From Melampsora larici-populina 98AG31 (Eukaryota; Basidiomycota; Pucciniomycetes; Pucciniales; Melampsoraceae): DNA of 64,000 nucleotides. Location of the stretch: the NCBI RefSeq assembly GCF_000204055.1, contig NW_006768815.1:186001-250000 (forward strand), given 5' to 3'. Below the pieces are notes generated by a model that worked only from the letters and a program-made list of their open reading frames with translations, was not told the DNA's origin and did no database searches. Shown piece after piece: positions 31,723-43,329 of this stretch. The position numbers and the translations under genes are program-made. The first letter of the stretch is position 1. Each line of letters starts with the position of its first letter.

Positions 31723-33700
31723 TCAGCAAGTGAATCAACTTGCAGGTCACATACTCGACAAGGGGTGAGTGAACTTGTGGGATTCATTGTGTTCGTCACT
31801 TCTGCGTGCATTGGCAAATCGCCTAAATGACACAGAATCAGTGGCATCACAAGGACTTCGGCTTTGATCTCGTAATCAAACGCAACAAAGCCTGTGGTAG
31901 ACAGTTTACTTTTCAATAATCGATGGAATCAGAATCAATGTGTTTTTTGATATAATGCTGTAATCATTCAGAATAGCTTACTTGATACTGTCAATCACCG
32001 GGGTAGCCAGTTCTAAAGCCCCTGCTGTATTGGAGGTGGTCAAGAAGTGACAGTTATACTCCTGATTTGCCAACTTTGGAGGCAAACCAGCTAAAGTGAA
32101 ATAAAACGCAATATGTTTATTCCAGCGTTTTGAAACGTTCCCTGATAGATCATCACAGTATAATACCAGAGGAATGTGGCGAATGATACGGTCACCAGCC
32201 TTCTTACGCCAAGGATTCGTAAATGGCACCTCGGTGAAAGATCCTACGGAACCCTCTGGAAGTTGTTGATCACATTGCATCAATATTTGTCATCCCCAGG
32301 AACTCAAACTTGGAAACTCACTGTACATAACTTTCCCACAGCAGTTCTTAAGGAGAACACCATCACGTATCTTTATCTGGTCAAACCCTCTCCAAAAGAA
32401 GTTGACGTCAATTGACATCAATTTATCAGAGTTGAAGTCTGAAACTGAAGAAAACTCCATTCGAATCCTGGACGCTGAGGGCGAATTTCTGTTGATTTGT
32501 TGAATCGTTGGCACACACTTCGCGTAGATAGCGGGACCTGAACGGTAGAAGAATATTGGGACTACGATTTCTTTTGTTCTTAGCTGAACAGGCTCGAATA
32601 AGTAAAAGTGTCCATGTGGCTGTGCTATCATTTGCACACGCATTTTTGGATCTAGGCCCTCCCGCCACTTTTTAGATTGTGTTAATGAGTTTATTTTAGA
32701 AGTTGAAGTCGGCAGCTTGGGCATGAAATCAAGAAACTCTCTAACGTATGGATTGCCAAGTTCCTATTGTGTCACACTTGTAAATATTCTGTGATGCCAC
32801 TGTGAGGATAAAGGCAGGAGGTCAATACCTGTTTTAAGATCTGCTCGACTTGCAGCCCATAACATGGCTTTTCGAGAGAGCTGACAGTCTTTGAGACATT
32901 AAAGTTGTATTTCCTCTTGAGTTTTTGGCGTGTGTTCTTGAGACTTTTGTATCCAGGGAGTTTAACACCAAGAAGGCCAATGATTGACCGTTCGCGCTCA
33001 TAATCCAATACAGAAATCCTAGTCCTTGCTGAACCTAGCAGCATAAGGCCTACAAGTTCCTGATGACGGGCAACACAGTCATTCTATCTGTTATCAGGAG
33101 GTATAACTGATGCAAAAAACATCAAGACTTGCCTCCAGATTTGAGAAAGGAGCCCAAGAAGAGGAGTCTCCGTCTATGCAAGCTCCTTGGTCCGGGTCTT
33201 TGGAGCCGGATGACTGATTGTCATCATCTTCTTCAGAGCCATTGCTAGATAGAGTTTCATCAAGACAAGAGTCGTGGCTATTGATACTGAGAGCGGGTGA
33301 TCTAAAAACAGAAGTATGGTCACGAGTCCAAAGGTCGAGCAGTGTCCTTCTTCTTTCCTCTTGTTCGAGAATATCATCGTCGAGGTCAACAGGAGACATG
33401 ACGATGTCCTCATCGGCATTACTCTCATCTCCTAGATCCGACTGCATAATCTCATCAATAGTCCAATCAAGATCGACATCAAGATTGATGGCAGTGGTTG
33501 TGTTTTGATCGTGGTCTTGATTGTGATTGCTTTGGCGGAGAAGCCACTTTTCAAAGTTTTTTGTGTGACTTGGCGATTGCCGATGTTTTCGAATAGACTG
33601 GGGTTTCAACGAGCGACTGCTGCCACAGGCAAGACAGATAAAATCGTCGTTGTCTCCTTCCGGAGCTTGAACAAAGCCTTGAAAGAAAGAGAAATGAAAG

Positions 33701-34987
33701 AAATTTCAGATGGATGTGCGATGTTGAGAAAGGTCAAACTTTTGGAAAACAATACATTGTTCCAAATGTTTGTCCGTTTGAGCCATCTTTTTGGCGTTTG
33801 AAGACAATACCAAAATACCAAATTACACACAAGACACTGATTCAATGTGCTTGAATGCAAAAGGGAAATGTCCTTCAAAGGACTATTCCAATACGAAGAT
33901 TTGATGAATAAGATGGAATTGGAAGGGAAGCGCTTCCTTCTTCGTAATCTGGGTTGGTTGCCATTAATGGTTTATTAAGGCGACCAGCTGGAACCATGGG
34001 CTTAAGCCATATTGATCACCGGTTTGTCGATGGCGACCAGCTGGGACCTTTGATTCAGCACCTGATTGCAGCTTTTAAGCCGCTTAATTATACGTTTTCG
34101 TCCGCTGGGTAAGACACCCAGCGGGAAACAGCTGAACATGATCAATATGAAGCCGGTGAGAAAAAGACAATGTTTCAACCGCTGGTGGAAGTGGTGGACC
34201 AGCGCGTAGTTCTCAGCTGGCTTAAGCCCCGGGGCCAAGCCGCGGTCCGATCATCTCGCAGCGAGTATTTACCGGGGTAGTAGCTCCACCTCTTTGGCGC
34301 GGTTGCTCAACAAAAGCAGGGTTCGTGGTGTATCCGTTGATCAAACTTGTTCTGTTAAAACATCATAAGATGAGGAAGTCACTTGTTTTTAATGAACCCA
34401 CTGTGAAGGGCGGGTGATGAGGTTACCATAGGGAGGATACTAAAATCATATTATGATCTCATAACTCTCTTTGCATATCATGGTGAGATCTCTACACAGA
34501 TCTCTCAAAATTCTAGGGGTTTGTTTTCCACTTTTCTGGGCGTCTTGAGACACGTGGAATCAATTATCAACCTGAGTTTTTATTATCAAAATTGATTCAA
34601 ATTATACGCTTTGAAACCCACGTTTAATTTACTTTGAGATGCACATCAGACATGTATGTACAATCCCTATTGCTCATAAATAGTATAATAGTATAAAATC
34701 TTTCAACCCAAAATTTATTTAGTGATAGATAACTCATTGCAAGACTGAAGGATAGAAAGAAGGGTAGGATGGTGCTTTGTATTTGCCATTTACATCGTTG
34801 ATTGCCTTTGAATAGGGGTTTTGAAACTTAATGACTTGAAACTTTTTGGCATAAAAGTTAAACTTGTCGAAACCTTTGCAAGAGGATTATTGATTGTGTT
34901 CTGAAAATCATTAGAAAAATGTCAGCTTTCAATATTGGTTAGACTCAGAGTGTCATGGTACTCGAAAGAATTGGTATAACTTCTCAA
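33701..34987. other. transposon end and intergenic sequence
   Basis: 33701-33960 is the upstream region of the CACTA-like transposase. 33970-34320 is GC-richer, non-coding, with two CGACCAGCTGG copies (near 33980 and 34034), CGCTGGGTAAGACACCCAGCG as a perfect short hairpin near 34100, and a GGGTAGTAGCTCC string near 34275, probably the terminal region of that element. 34330-34987 is AT-rich with nothing recognised. Confidence 0.4.
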
Positions 34988-37195
34988 TCAAAAAAACAAT
35001 TCTTCACTTGCCTGGGTGAGCCATCGATGAAAGGGTAGTAACTTTTTGTTTCTGAAAGCTTCTGGGAGAAAATCATAACCCACTTCCTTCTTCATCTGGT
35101 TGATTAATCTGTGTTTTAGCCCACTTTGCTTTGCCATTAGGTCCCTCAACTTCTGCTTGAATGATCTCTCTCCTGATACCAAGTAGGCTAAAGCTTCAAC
35201 ATAAAATCTTTCGAGTGGCTTTGCAATCAGGTTGTCTCTGGGTCCAGGCTTTGACAGATCTCTCTCTAGGATTCCCTGTGAGAGATATTGGGTTGTTGTG
35301 TAAAATAGATTTTCCTTGGCTTGAATATCACCCGAACTCAAATCTGACAGCTGTTTTTTCAGTACTTGCAAACCCTGAGTGTCTCCCCAGCTTTTTTCTA
35401 GCTCTATGGTTCCCATCTCGAGGAGAGACTTCTGATCTAGGGAACCTGTTATGTTTTGTAGCCAACTCTGCTCAGAATATTTCAAACCGACAAGCAAGAG
35501 AACTGGACGTTGTACAACTAGGTTAGCGTACCTAGTTTCTTATGCTCCCAGCTGAGATAGGGAACCTTTTTCTGGTCCAACTCGTCGTATAAGTGACTCC
35601 AAGTCTGGATCACATCTCGACGAAAGTCTGGGTCTGTGTCGTATAGTTTTTCCAACCTCGCGGCGGTATGTCCATTGTAAGTACTGACAATACTAAGCGC
35701 TTGATAGCTCAAGGCCTTTTGCTTCGTATTCGTCGTTGGTAGTTTGATCAAATCTACAAATCTATCAAAAAAATCGTCATGCTCTACACCCGAATCCCAA
35801 AGCTTAAATGTGCGAGCGAGATCCATCCACTCGGATTCCTCTTTCAAACCAGAAGACTCTAATTGATCCATGATATCTCGCAACTTGATGTCCATATAAT
35901 TCGACAGAAGATTCCTATCCTTCCCTATGACAGTTTCCATGTGGGATTTGAAGTCTTTGTAATGTTTCATAAAGTGTGACAAGACCCATACACTTATTTC
36001 TTTCGTCCAACCGGTCACCGGACTGGCCAGATGTTTTATGGCTGTTGGACGTACTTTATCGAGAATCAATTCTTCGCGAGGCCGGGCGATAGTGTCTGCT
36101 AAAATGTCGTCATATAGCCTGCGAATTGATTCGGGGTCATGCTTGACGGAGCCCTGGTTGATTTTTTCCTTGATCCCCTTGAGAAGCTGCACGCGCTCCA
36201 ATGATTCCAGAATTTCTGTTACGACATGAACAAAATTAGTTTCATGGGTTGCTTTACAATCGACGTTGAAATACAGGAGTGGTTTTAGGGAAAAGAAGGA
36301 GGGTGTACTTACCGCCTGATTGATTTTGGTCATGCAGAAATCCTCCGAGAATTGTCAGATGTCGTAACTAATGACTTTTGTGGGATGAAGCATGAATGAG
36401 ATCACACACCCTTGGCAGTAGGTGGAGCCTCTGAGCTTGGGTTTTTCGATAACCTGACAATCCAGTCTCGAAGGGCAGCCCCTGATGTCACATCAGATGC
36501 ATCAGATTAACTTTCAGGTTTCAAGAATTTTCAAATCAGTCACCTGAAACTCTCAGATGTTCGAGCTCTCCCCTCAATAAAGATGGAGTAGCAGAGCTCG
36601 CGGCCGATAAATCCAACCTCGAAGGACAGTAAAGCTGCAATGAATCTATCAATCCGTGGACCCACACACGCTCTGACTGCGTGAGATCTGCAACATTCAG
36701 AACGGAGATCGCTTTTTGCAGGAGAATTTTTCCAGTCGGACTGATCGAGGTTGACGAGCGTTCCACCCTGGAGGCGAACTGTTTTGCATTTGATCCGCAT
36801 AACAAGATCACGTTCACCAACGGCTTCAAATTGCTATTGATGTCCAAATCCTTCCAATTGGATGCGATTTGATGGATTGGTGCATGGCGGTCCACACCGA
36901 CGGATGGACGGATGATGATACTCAACTTGCGCCAAAGTCCATTGGAATCTGAGGTAGGTTTCGGAGGAGGATAACTTTTTTTAAAGAAAGTATATTTGTC
37001 CTCTTCGACTTCCGGAACAGTACCAATTCTCGCTTGAATTTGACGCAAGACTGCTGCATCATCTGGAATTCCAGTTACCAATATCTCTCCAGCTTCATTG
37101 AACGGAAGAGCGTTGAGCTGAATGATGGAAATAGCCCATGAAATGAGAATTAGAAGCGATGAAATGGAACTCTGAGTGAAAAGAAAAAGAAGCAT
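34988..37195 (-). CDS. large secreted protein, unknown function
   Basis: No family recognised. The start MLLFLFTQSSISSLLILISW is a strong signal peptide, and cleavage is likely after NALP. Exon 1 is 36544-37195. A small exon ends at 36481 (GAALRDWIVRLSKNP), then a 31-base exon carries GFLHDQNQSG. A long exon of about 35545-36228 follows (EILESLERVQLLKGIKEK onward). The last part runs from about 35515 to 34988 (LKYSEQSWLQNITGSLD, ending TQASEELFF). The mature protein is largely helical-looking and has few cysteines, about 620 residues in total. The join before the last exon needs a 29-base intron or a frame change, so the gene may be damaged or the sequence wrong there. Rust genomes hold many such secreted proteins; a host-interaction role is only an inference. 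Confidence 0.6.
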
Positions 37196-39504
37196 CTTGC
37201 AGGAAGTATTGCTTTGCTGACAAATGACACGAAATGGCTCTCAATTTATCAAGGTGGATTTACACCTTTAGGAGTCAATTTTTAGACTGCTTTGATGCGC
37301 TGTTTCAATCGGCTTCAAGCGCGCTTGAGATTTTATGCTAACTCAGAGTCTTAAATAATCGTCTCTAGCTAATGGACGTAGAAAACTAAATGGTGATATT
37401 CACGCGGCCGGAAGCAACAGGGAATTCAAACCTGCAATTCGTCTACGGTGCGCCAAACCAATGCATACGCTAATCAAACTGAGATTACCGTATCTGAGAT
37501 CAGTTCATTTTGAATGGTGGAATTTCTCGCCGTGTCGTAGGATAACGAGATTGAGGATTTCAACCAGATGGTTTGTGCATTGGTGTTATGTTTTGCATCC
37601 AACTGCGTGGGTTCTCTTATTATATCTTTGACTTTGCGTAGCTATGTGTATCCTATGATATATAGAGACAAGTTTCTGTATTAGTTGACCACCGATAAGT
37701 GCTGGATCGTATCACAGAGATAATTCTTCATCGACCTGCGGGAGCTCCGGGCCGTCTCGCCAAAAGATAGACCGTGAAACAAGACACATCAATCTCCGGG
37801 GATCCTGGTTGGAGTGTCTTGTGTTAAGCTAGGGTAAAAACTGGGTGTTGAATGCTACGAAATTATAAATTCAAATGTGATATTCCGATTAGCGTTCTCC
37901 GAGACCCTTCTTCCATTACCTAAAAAATAACTCAAATCCAGTCTTGCTTATAAGTCAAATAATTTTCACTATGCACGCATTATTTCACTCTATCTTGTGG
38001 GGGAGTGTGATCTAAAATCCATGGTACCGGTCTCAAAATTGCTTCGGATCATTCCCGAGGGCTAACGAAATTTCCGTGAGCTAAAAAGCGATACATGCCG
38101 GGACACTACCATCATAAGTTTGCGCGTCACTGCGAAAAGTCTATTGCCGTGTGGTTTTGTGAGGGTCTTCCTTTGAAAATTGATATGGATAGGCTTTTTC
38201 TTGAACCCAGAAGGGACGATTGACTGTAGATTTCCCCAAAGCTGTGCGTGATACCTCAATCTGTTCACTTGAGACCAGGCTGCATCTGGAATCCCCACAT
38301 GGGTTTGAGGATTATTGGACTGATGTACGGCGTGAACACTGCTTTGGTACAGTCATTTAAGAAAAGCTTGCGACAAATTCCCCGCCAATTCGCTCGAGTT
38401 TTGCGGGCAAAATTCAGCCAGCTTTTCTTATATCACTGTACATTACCACTTCCTGGAAAGTTTGAAAAGAATTCTAACAAGCGTATTCAAGCTTCTTATC
38501 TCATCCTGAAGTATGATATACAATAACCACATTTTGTTACTCCTCATCATGGTTCAGGGTGAGATAGAGAGGTTGAATACACGTATTACTATTAGATTAG
38601 ATAAGGATAAGACCCAGGGGTGAAATCGATGGTTCCAAAATTTACAAAACAACAGTACAATGGCATGTTTATAAAGAAGTCCAGAAAAAAAGGCTTCATA
38701 TACATACTCTGAAAAGACAAAAAATGGCCACAAAGAACCATGAGTTTACGATTATAAGCAATATTGGCATAATAAGAGAACCCTTTGTAAAGGAGCTCAA
38801 CATGGGCTAATCACTTGTACCACCAATGGCAAGCCAACCTAACTTAAAGATAAGAAAGTGACACTATACCAAAACTTTAAGTTGCATGGGGCCATGCACA
38901 TCCCCTTCCCACATGTAAAACTACGCAACCAGGTGCACCTGATCAGTCTTTTTCCACTTCTGCTATTTGAGTTTTGATGGCTAGGAATAAGGTTTGATAA
39001 CCAGTGATAAATTTGAAAGTAAATAAAATAGATACATATTTTCAAGAAGTTGATGAAGTGCATTTTCGTTACATCATTTTATTTGTTCATCATTGAAGGA
39101 GAAAAAATTACATTCAAGTCAAGCTTGATTTGAAACCTGAATGTACAAGCAAAGTTATCTTTTTTAGTCCTTGGGATATATATATCATCTTAGATATTGA
39201 CCATCAAATTATATGCAAGGTAATTGATTCTTACATGGGTCATGACTCCATGAGAAGTTGATTGAAATTGTTAAGAAGAAACAGTTGAAATCAAGTTAAG
39301 TATGTCAAAAGAATCACCAACCTGGATAAAGTGGTATTCAACCAAGAAAACAATCTCACTACTTCAAAAGTATTCCTTGACCACAATAAAGGAAATGAGC
39401 ATCAATGAGATAACTAAATATCAGAATAAAATATTTTTTCAATAATACCACATGACTAAAACCATAACATTTAATTCAATGATAAAAATACAATACATGT
39501 TTGT
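37196..39504. other. intergenic, nothing recognised
   Basis: No gene or element supported. The stretch from about 38550 is strongly AT-rich, whereas 37200-38530 has mixed composition. Short open frames lack splice or motif support. Confidence 0.4.
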
Positions 39505-40944
39505 TTACATTTTAGATAATTTTTCATCATTCAATAAACTTTTATAAACGATTTTAAAACTTTCATTAATAAAATTTAACATATCACTTGTTTGCATAGA
39601 TCTACCAAACTGATCAAATGCTAAATTAGAACAAGTTCTAGTGATCTTAGAACCAAGACTTGCTGAAATCAATGTGATTTCTTCTTGTTTGATTTTTTCA
39701 TCTTCTCCATTAATTTGATCAAGATTTGTTGTTTGTTTATCAAGATAAAGTTTTCCCCATGCTAACTACAAAAACAATCAAAACCAAGATTGATGAGTGT
39801 TTTGGTTTCTTATGAGGTTTCTTGAAAAAAGGGTTTTGTTGATATTTACCCATGTACCAACTAATCCACTTAAGATATCTCCTTGACCACCACACCGTTT
39901 AGGTGATCCTTCTGTATCGATTATAATCGAATCATATCCATCACAAGCAATAATATCATTAAAACCTTTTTGTAAAATCGTACAACCACCCAAAGATTTT
40001 GATAGTCTTTTGGCTAAATCGGTTTCTGATTGATGATCAGTGGTTTCAATTGAACAAGATTTCAATAATCTTTGAAATTCTACGTGGTTTGGTGTTAAGA
40101 TTGCTTTTTTATAATTTCGAATTATATCACTGTCGAAATGAATTCAAGACAAAAGAAAATCAGTTTTTGTTTTTTTGACTATTTGATTGACTGTTTTTTT
40201 TCAAGGAAAAAGAAAAGAACTTAAACGGATCAGATTGAATAAGCCAAAGTGCATCAGCATCCAAGACGATAAAAAGGTTTAATTCTTTACAAATCTCAAT
40301 AGCGAATTTAGCCCAATCTTGCATTTCTTGATCTCTACCTAAACCAGGTCCGATAACTAAAACATGTAATCTAGAAATCAATTCTTTAAATTCATCTTGA
40401 TGAGTTTTATAAAGTGATTGATCTTTTGATGATGAAAGAAAACTATGAACTATTAAATCTGGTGAATAAGTTTTTATCACGGTTGATGCTATTGGATCAC
40501 ATATTACGTGTGATAGATCGGCTCCCTATATTTATTTGAAACAAGGATTAGTCAAGAGAGATTATGAGAGTTTGATGAGTTTGTAGTAGTCTTGAACGAA
40601 TACTGAGCTAATCGAAGTGCAGCATAACTCGAAAAGAAAGGTGCGCCAGTATAACTAATCATAAGATTATGACCAATTCATCTCTTTGAGTAATCAGATT
40701 AACTGATTGAGAATGATATGGAAACATACTCTCTTGAGCCACCTACTACACCCACCCGACCTTTGTTCAAACAAGAAGGTAAAATAATTATTTTAATAGG
40801 ACTGTCTGGTCTGATTGAACAGTTCGATTGATAAGACATACCAGATTGACCCTTATGAAGTGAACCATCTAGAGGTGGTAGGATATGAATTGACTTCTTT
40901 AACAGTATCATTCTAGGAAATACTTTGATCAAACTGTTTACCAT
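39505..40944 (-). CDS. NNR2: ATP-dependent NAD(P)H-hydrate dehydratase
   Basis: Repairs hydrated NADH/NADPH by ATP- (or ADP-) dependent dehydration. It belongs to the carbohydrate-kinase-like family (yeast YKL151C, bacterial NnrD). The joined exons show FPRMILLKKSIHILPPLDGSLHKGQSG, GRVGVVGGSRDYTGAPFFSS, GADLSHVICD and SPDLIVHSF. Next come VLVIGPGLGRD, LFIVLDADALWLI, AILTPNHVEF and the conserved RCGGQGDILSG near the C-terminus, and the protein ends KLSKM. The GPGLG, LDADAL and GGxGDxLSG motifs are the family's nucleotide and substrate loops. About six exons with small introns. The ATG at 40944 gives the usual short N-terminus. One internal junction (near 40610) has no standard GT donor that I could place. 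It is divergent from DPB4. Confidence 0.88.
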
Positions 40945-41150
40945 CCTCGTTTCATGCTTTCCATTCGATCGAGTTGACTGTTGACCATTTGATTGTATGC
41001 TACACAGCTTATAAGCATATTACATTTCTTTATAAACATCACTCTTCTCTTCAAACTTCAAGCCTTCAACATCAAATTGTACTCTTTCTCATCAAAACTG
41101 ATTTCCATCCAGCAAACTCGGTAATCGATCAAACCAAAAATCAATCAACC
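40945..41150. promoter_or_regulatory. bidirectional promoter NNR2/DPB4
   Basis: 206 bp separate the ATG codons of two divergently transcribed housekeeping genes, so they must share this promoter region. It is pyrimidine-rich toward DPB4. No TATA box is evident. Confidence 0.6.
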
Positions 41151-42205
41151 ATGCCAGTCAGTATTCCCTTTAAATTCATCTCACACCAAACTATCCAAAG
41201 AGCCCTCAAAGGACAAACGTTTTAAACTGATTTTCGATCTTTTATTGATTTATGATATAGAAAGTAAAAAAAATCGTTCAACCACCAGATGTACAACAAT
41301 CAATAGGAGGACACCAACAAGCAGCATCATTCACAGGTATAGAAGCAGTAGAATTACCTAGAGCAGTAGGTAAGCTTGAAAACACGCAATTCGAACTTCA
41401 GTCTTTACATGACATATCAACCGATTGATTTTGGTATTTAAATTTGGTTTTGGACGATTAGTTATGAAACTTGCTAAATCTACTGGACCTGGAAATATGA
41501 AATTAGCAAAAGAAGTGCCAGTTGCATTAACCAAAGCAAGTACAGTTTTTATAAATTATTTAGTTTCAATGTAAGTGAATTTTATAGGTTGATTATCTTC
41601 TAAAAAAATCGATCAATTTGATACACAAGATCTCAACTTCTTCATCACAGAAAAAAATACTGAGTTTTGATTTTTTTCGATTTACGTTTGGTTTTCGTTC
41701 AGTGCTCATGGAATTGCAGCAGAAAGATCAGAAAAATCATTAGGTGCAAGACACGTACTTGAAGCATGTAAAGAATTAGAATGGTCAGATAGTGAAGAGA
41801 TGATCAGAACATTAAAAACCGAACTAGAAGGTTAATCTCTTCAAACTTCTCATATTCAAATAATCCAAATCTAATCTAATCTAATCTTTTCGAAATCTAG
41901 CATTTCGAAAATTAAATGCAGCAAAGAAAGTAGAAAAAGCAAGTAAACCAGAACCAAGAACCGTTCCAGAAACAACAACCAATTTGATCCAAGAAAGTGG
42001 GTCTCAGAATGTAGAAGGATCTAAACAAGGAGTTCAAGAAGAAGAAGAGAATGAAGAAACAGAAGAAGAAGAAATTGAAGATAGTATGCAAATTGATGAG
42101 AATCAAGTTAATATAAATCATCATCATCAACAACAACAACAACAGAGTGGATCAGTTGCTTCTTCTGATATAATGGAAAGTGATGAAGAAGAAAATCAAG
42201 AATAA
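41151..42205 (+). CDS. DPB4: DNA polymerase epsilon subunit Dpb4 (histone fold)
   Basis: Small histone-fold subunit of DNA polymerase epsilon, homologous to human POLE3 and also shared with chromatin-remodelling complexes. Joined exons read MPKVKKIVQPPDVQQSIGG, AVELPRAVVMKLAKS, EVPVALTKASTVFINYLVS, IAHGIAAERSEKSLGARHVL, EACKELEWSDSEEMIRTL and KTELEAFRKLNAAKK. An acidic and Gln-rich tail (QEEEENEETEEEE, a run of six Gln) follows. The helices and the ERSEKSLGARHVLEA region match the family. The first coding exon holds only ATGCCA before a GTCAGT donor. There are four further exons, and the stop is at 42203-42205. Codon use is very AT-rich. Confidence 0.85.
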
Positions 42206-43329
42206 ATCTAGATTTCTTATTGATAATGTTAAAGGAAATTTTCAGTGGCCTTATTTTATTGGTTTGGTATGGTTTGGTTTTGGTTTATGTATTATTTCTT
42301 TTTGTATTATTTGATGGATAATCTGGATTTTGGATTTTGGATTGGTTTGAAAAGCAAAGAGAATAAGAATGATTTTTCCCTTTTTGGATGATTTGGCCAG
42401 ATTGGTGATTGGTTATTGTACATATGGAATCCATCTAAATAGAGTGAATGATCAAAGTCTCATCAAGTTATTTTGTCATATAGAAAAACTGGAATAATGA
42501 ATTCACTTTGATTACAAGTTTTCAAGATCAGAGTTGTGTGATGTACCAAGCAGGAGAAATATGTGCACTCAAGAAACCCAATGTCAGTTAGTACCAATAT
42601 GTGCATATGCCTATCAGCAACCAGCCAAAGTCAGCTTTTACCACTGATTGCAAACATCAAAAATGTTTGATTAGAAGAGTGTGATTTCTTGAGCTGGGCC
42701 TGCATTGTAATTAGTTGTGTAGAGTCAAAGTTCTTGTAGTCTTGCAAACACATCACATCAGAATTGACAATAGTTTGAGTGAAATGCCAATCAGTCAAAC
42801 ATCATACCTGCCCAGCCTTTGAGTACATTTGGGTCCCCTCTGATTACAATAGTTGCATTTCCCATGAATGAATTATAATCAACTCTTGTTGTAACTTTCA
42901 AAAATATGTTTCTGCAAGTTCAAGAATTGATGAAAAATGAGCAACAGATGCCCATTATTTCATGAAGATGCATGTTTACATACTTATTTCTTAGCACCAT
43001 TTGAAAATTTCTCAAACAAACATCTTATACAAACCCAGCCTCTCTCAATCCAATTATTTTTACATTCCACCTATCTAATCACAAAAAAAACATCAAAAAC
43101 CAAAAAAGAAATCTCAACTTCAAGAATTTGCTCTACTTCATCCAACAAATAAATAAGTAATTAACCCTTTTTCCCTTCAAAACAAAAGCAATCAAAAACA
43201 ACACAGAAAAATGAAAAGAAAGATGAAAGACAGAAAATGCACGAGTTTAGTAATCATTTTACACAGACTGTTCAAATACAGATCATAAGAATTAGAATCA
43301 AATCAAGACTAAGTAAAAAACCCCTGATT
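42206..43329. other. intergenic between convergent genes
   Basis: 3' flanks of DPB4 (plus) and the coiled-coil gene (minus). AT-rich; no gene or repeat recognised. Confidence 0.5.

Larger units (their letters stand above)
23890..33700 (-). pseudogene. CACTA/Plavaka-like transposase, split by MULE
   Basis: The product reads in order as an N-terminal C-x2-C zinc-finger-like CLACGSSRSLKPQSIRKHR, an acidic linker, VLDYERERSIIGLLGVKLPG, and LVLYCDDLSGNVSKRWNKH with IAFYFTLAGLPPK. Then come GDLPMHAEVTNTMNP, LTPCRVCDLQV, the MULE insertion, SNFLGLDESGRP, GFDGHRDTPVEILHVILLGV, PKFHMLIHLCDSIDWFGPA, FATENFERFNGHTRHQS and a C-terminal tail ending at 23890. These are features of rust CACTA/Tnp2/Plavaka-type transposases, which cut and paste their element through a DDE nuclease. 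Exons join by GT-AG introns. The reading frame on both sides of the insertion matches at the DKKTTKYV junction, so the gene was intact when the MULE entered. The exact start codon was not fixed. Confidence 0.7.
19937..34296 (-). mobile_element. CACTA/Plavaka-like DNA transposon (outer element)
   Basis: A transposase gene with CACTA/Plavaka-type features runs from about 33.7 kb down to 23890. It is interrupted by the MULE at 26066-31713. Beyond its 5' end, 33970-34320 holds non-coding sequence with repeated CGACCAGCTGG motifs and a GGGTAGTAGCTCC string that may be the right terminus. A similar inverted string lies near 19937. Both termini are tentative. The two genes at 20443-22737 and 22949-23389 would lie inside if these limits are right. 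Confidence 0.4.

Noticed and set aside
36681..36872. Plus-strand frame inside the secreted-protein gene
   Set aside because: Complement of exon 1 of the minus-strand gene, which has a signal peptide and spliced continuation.
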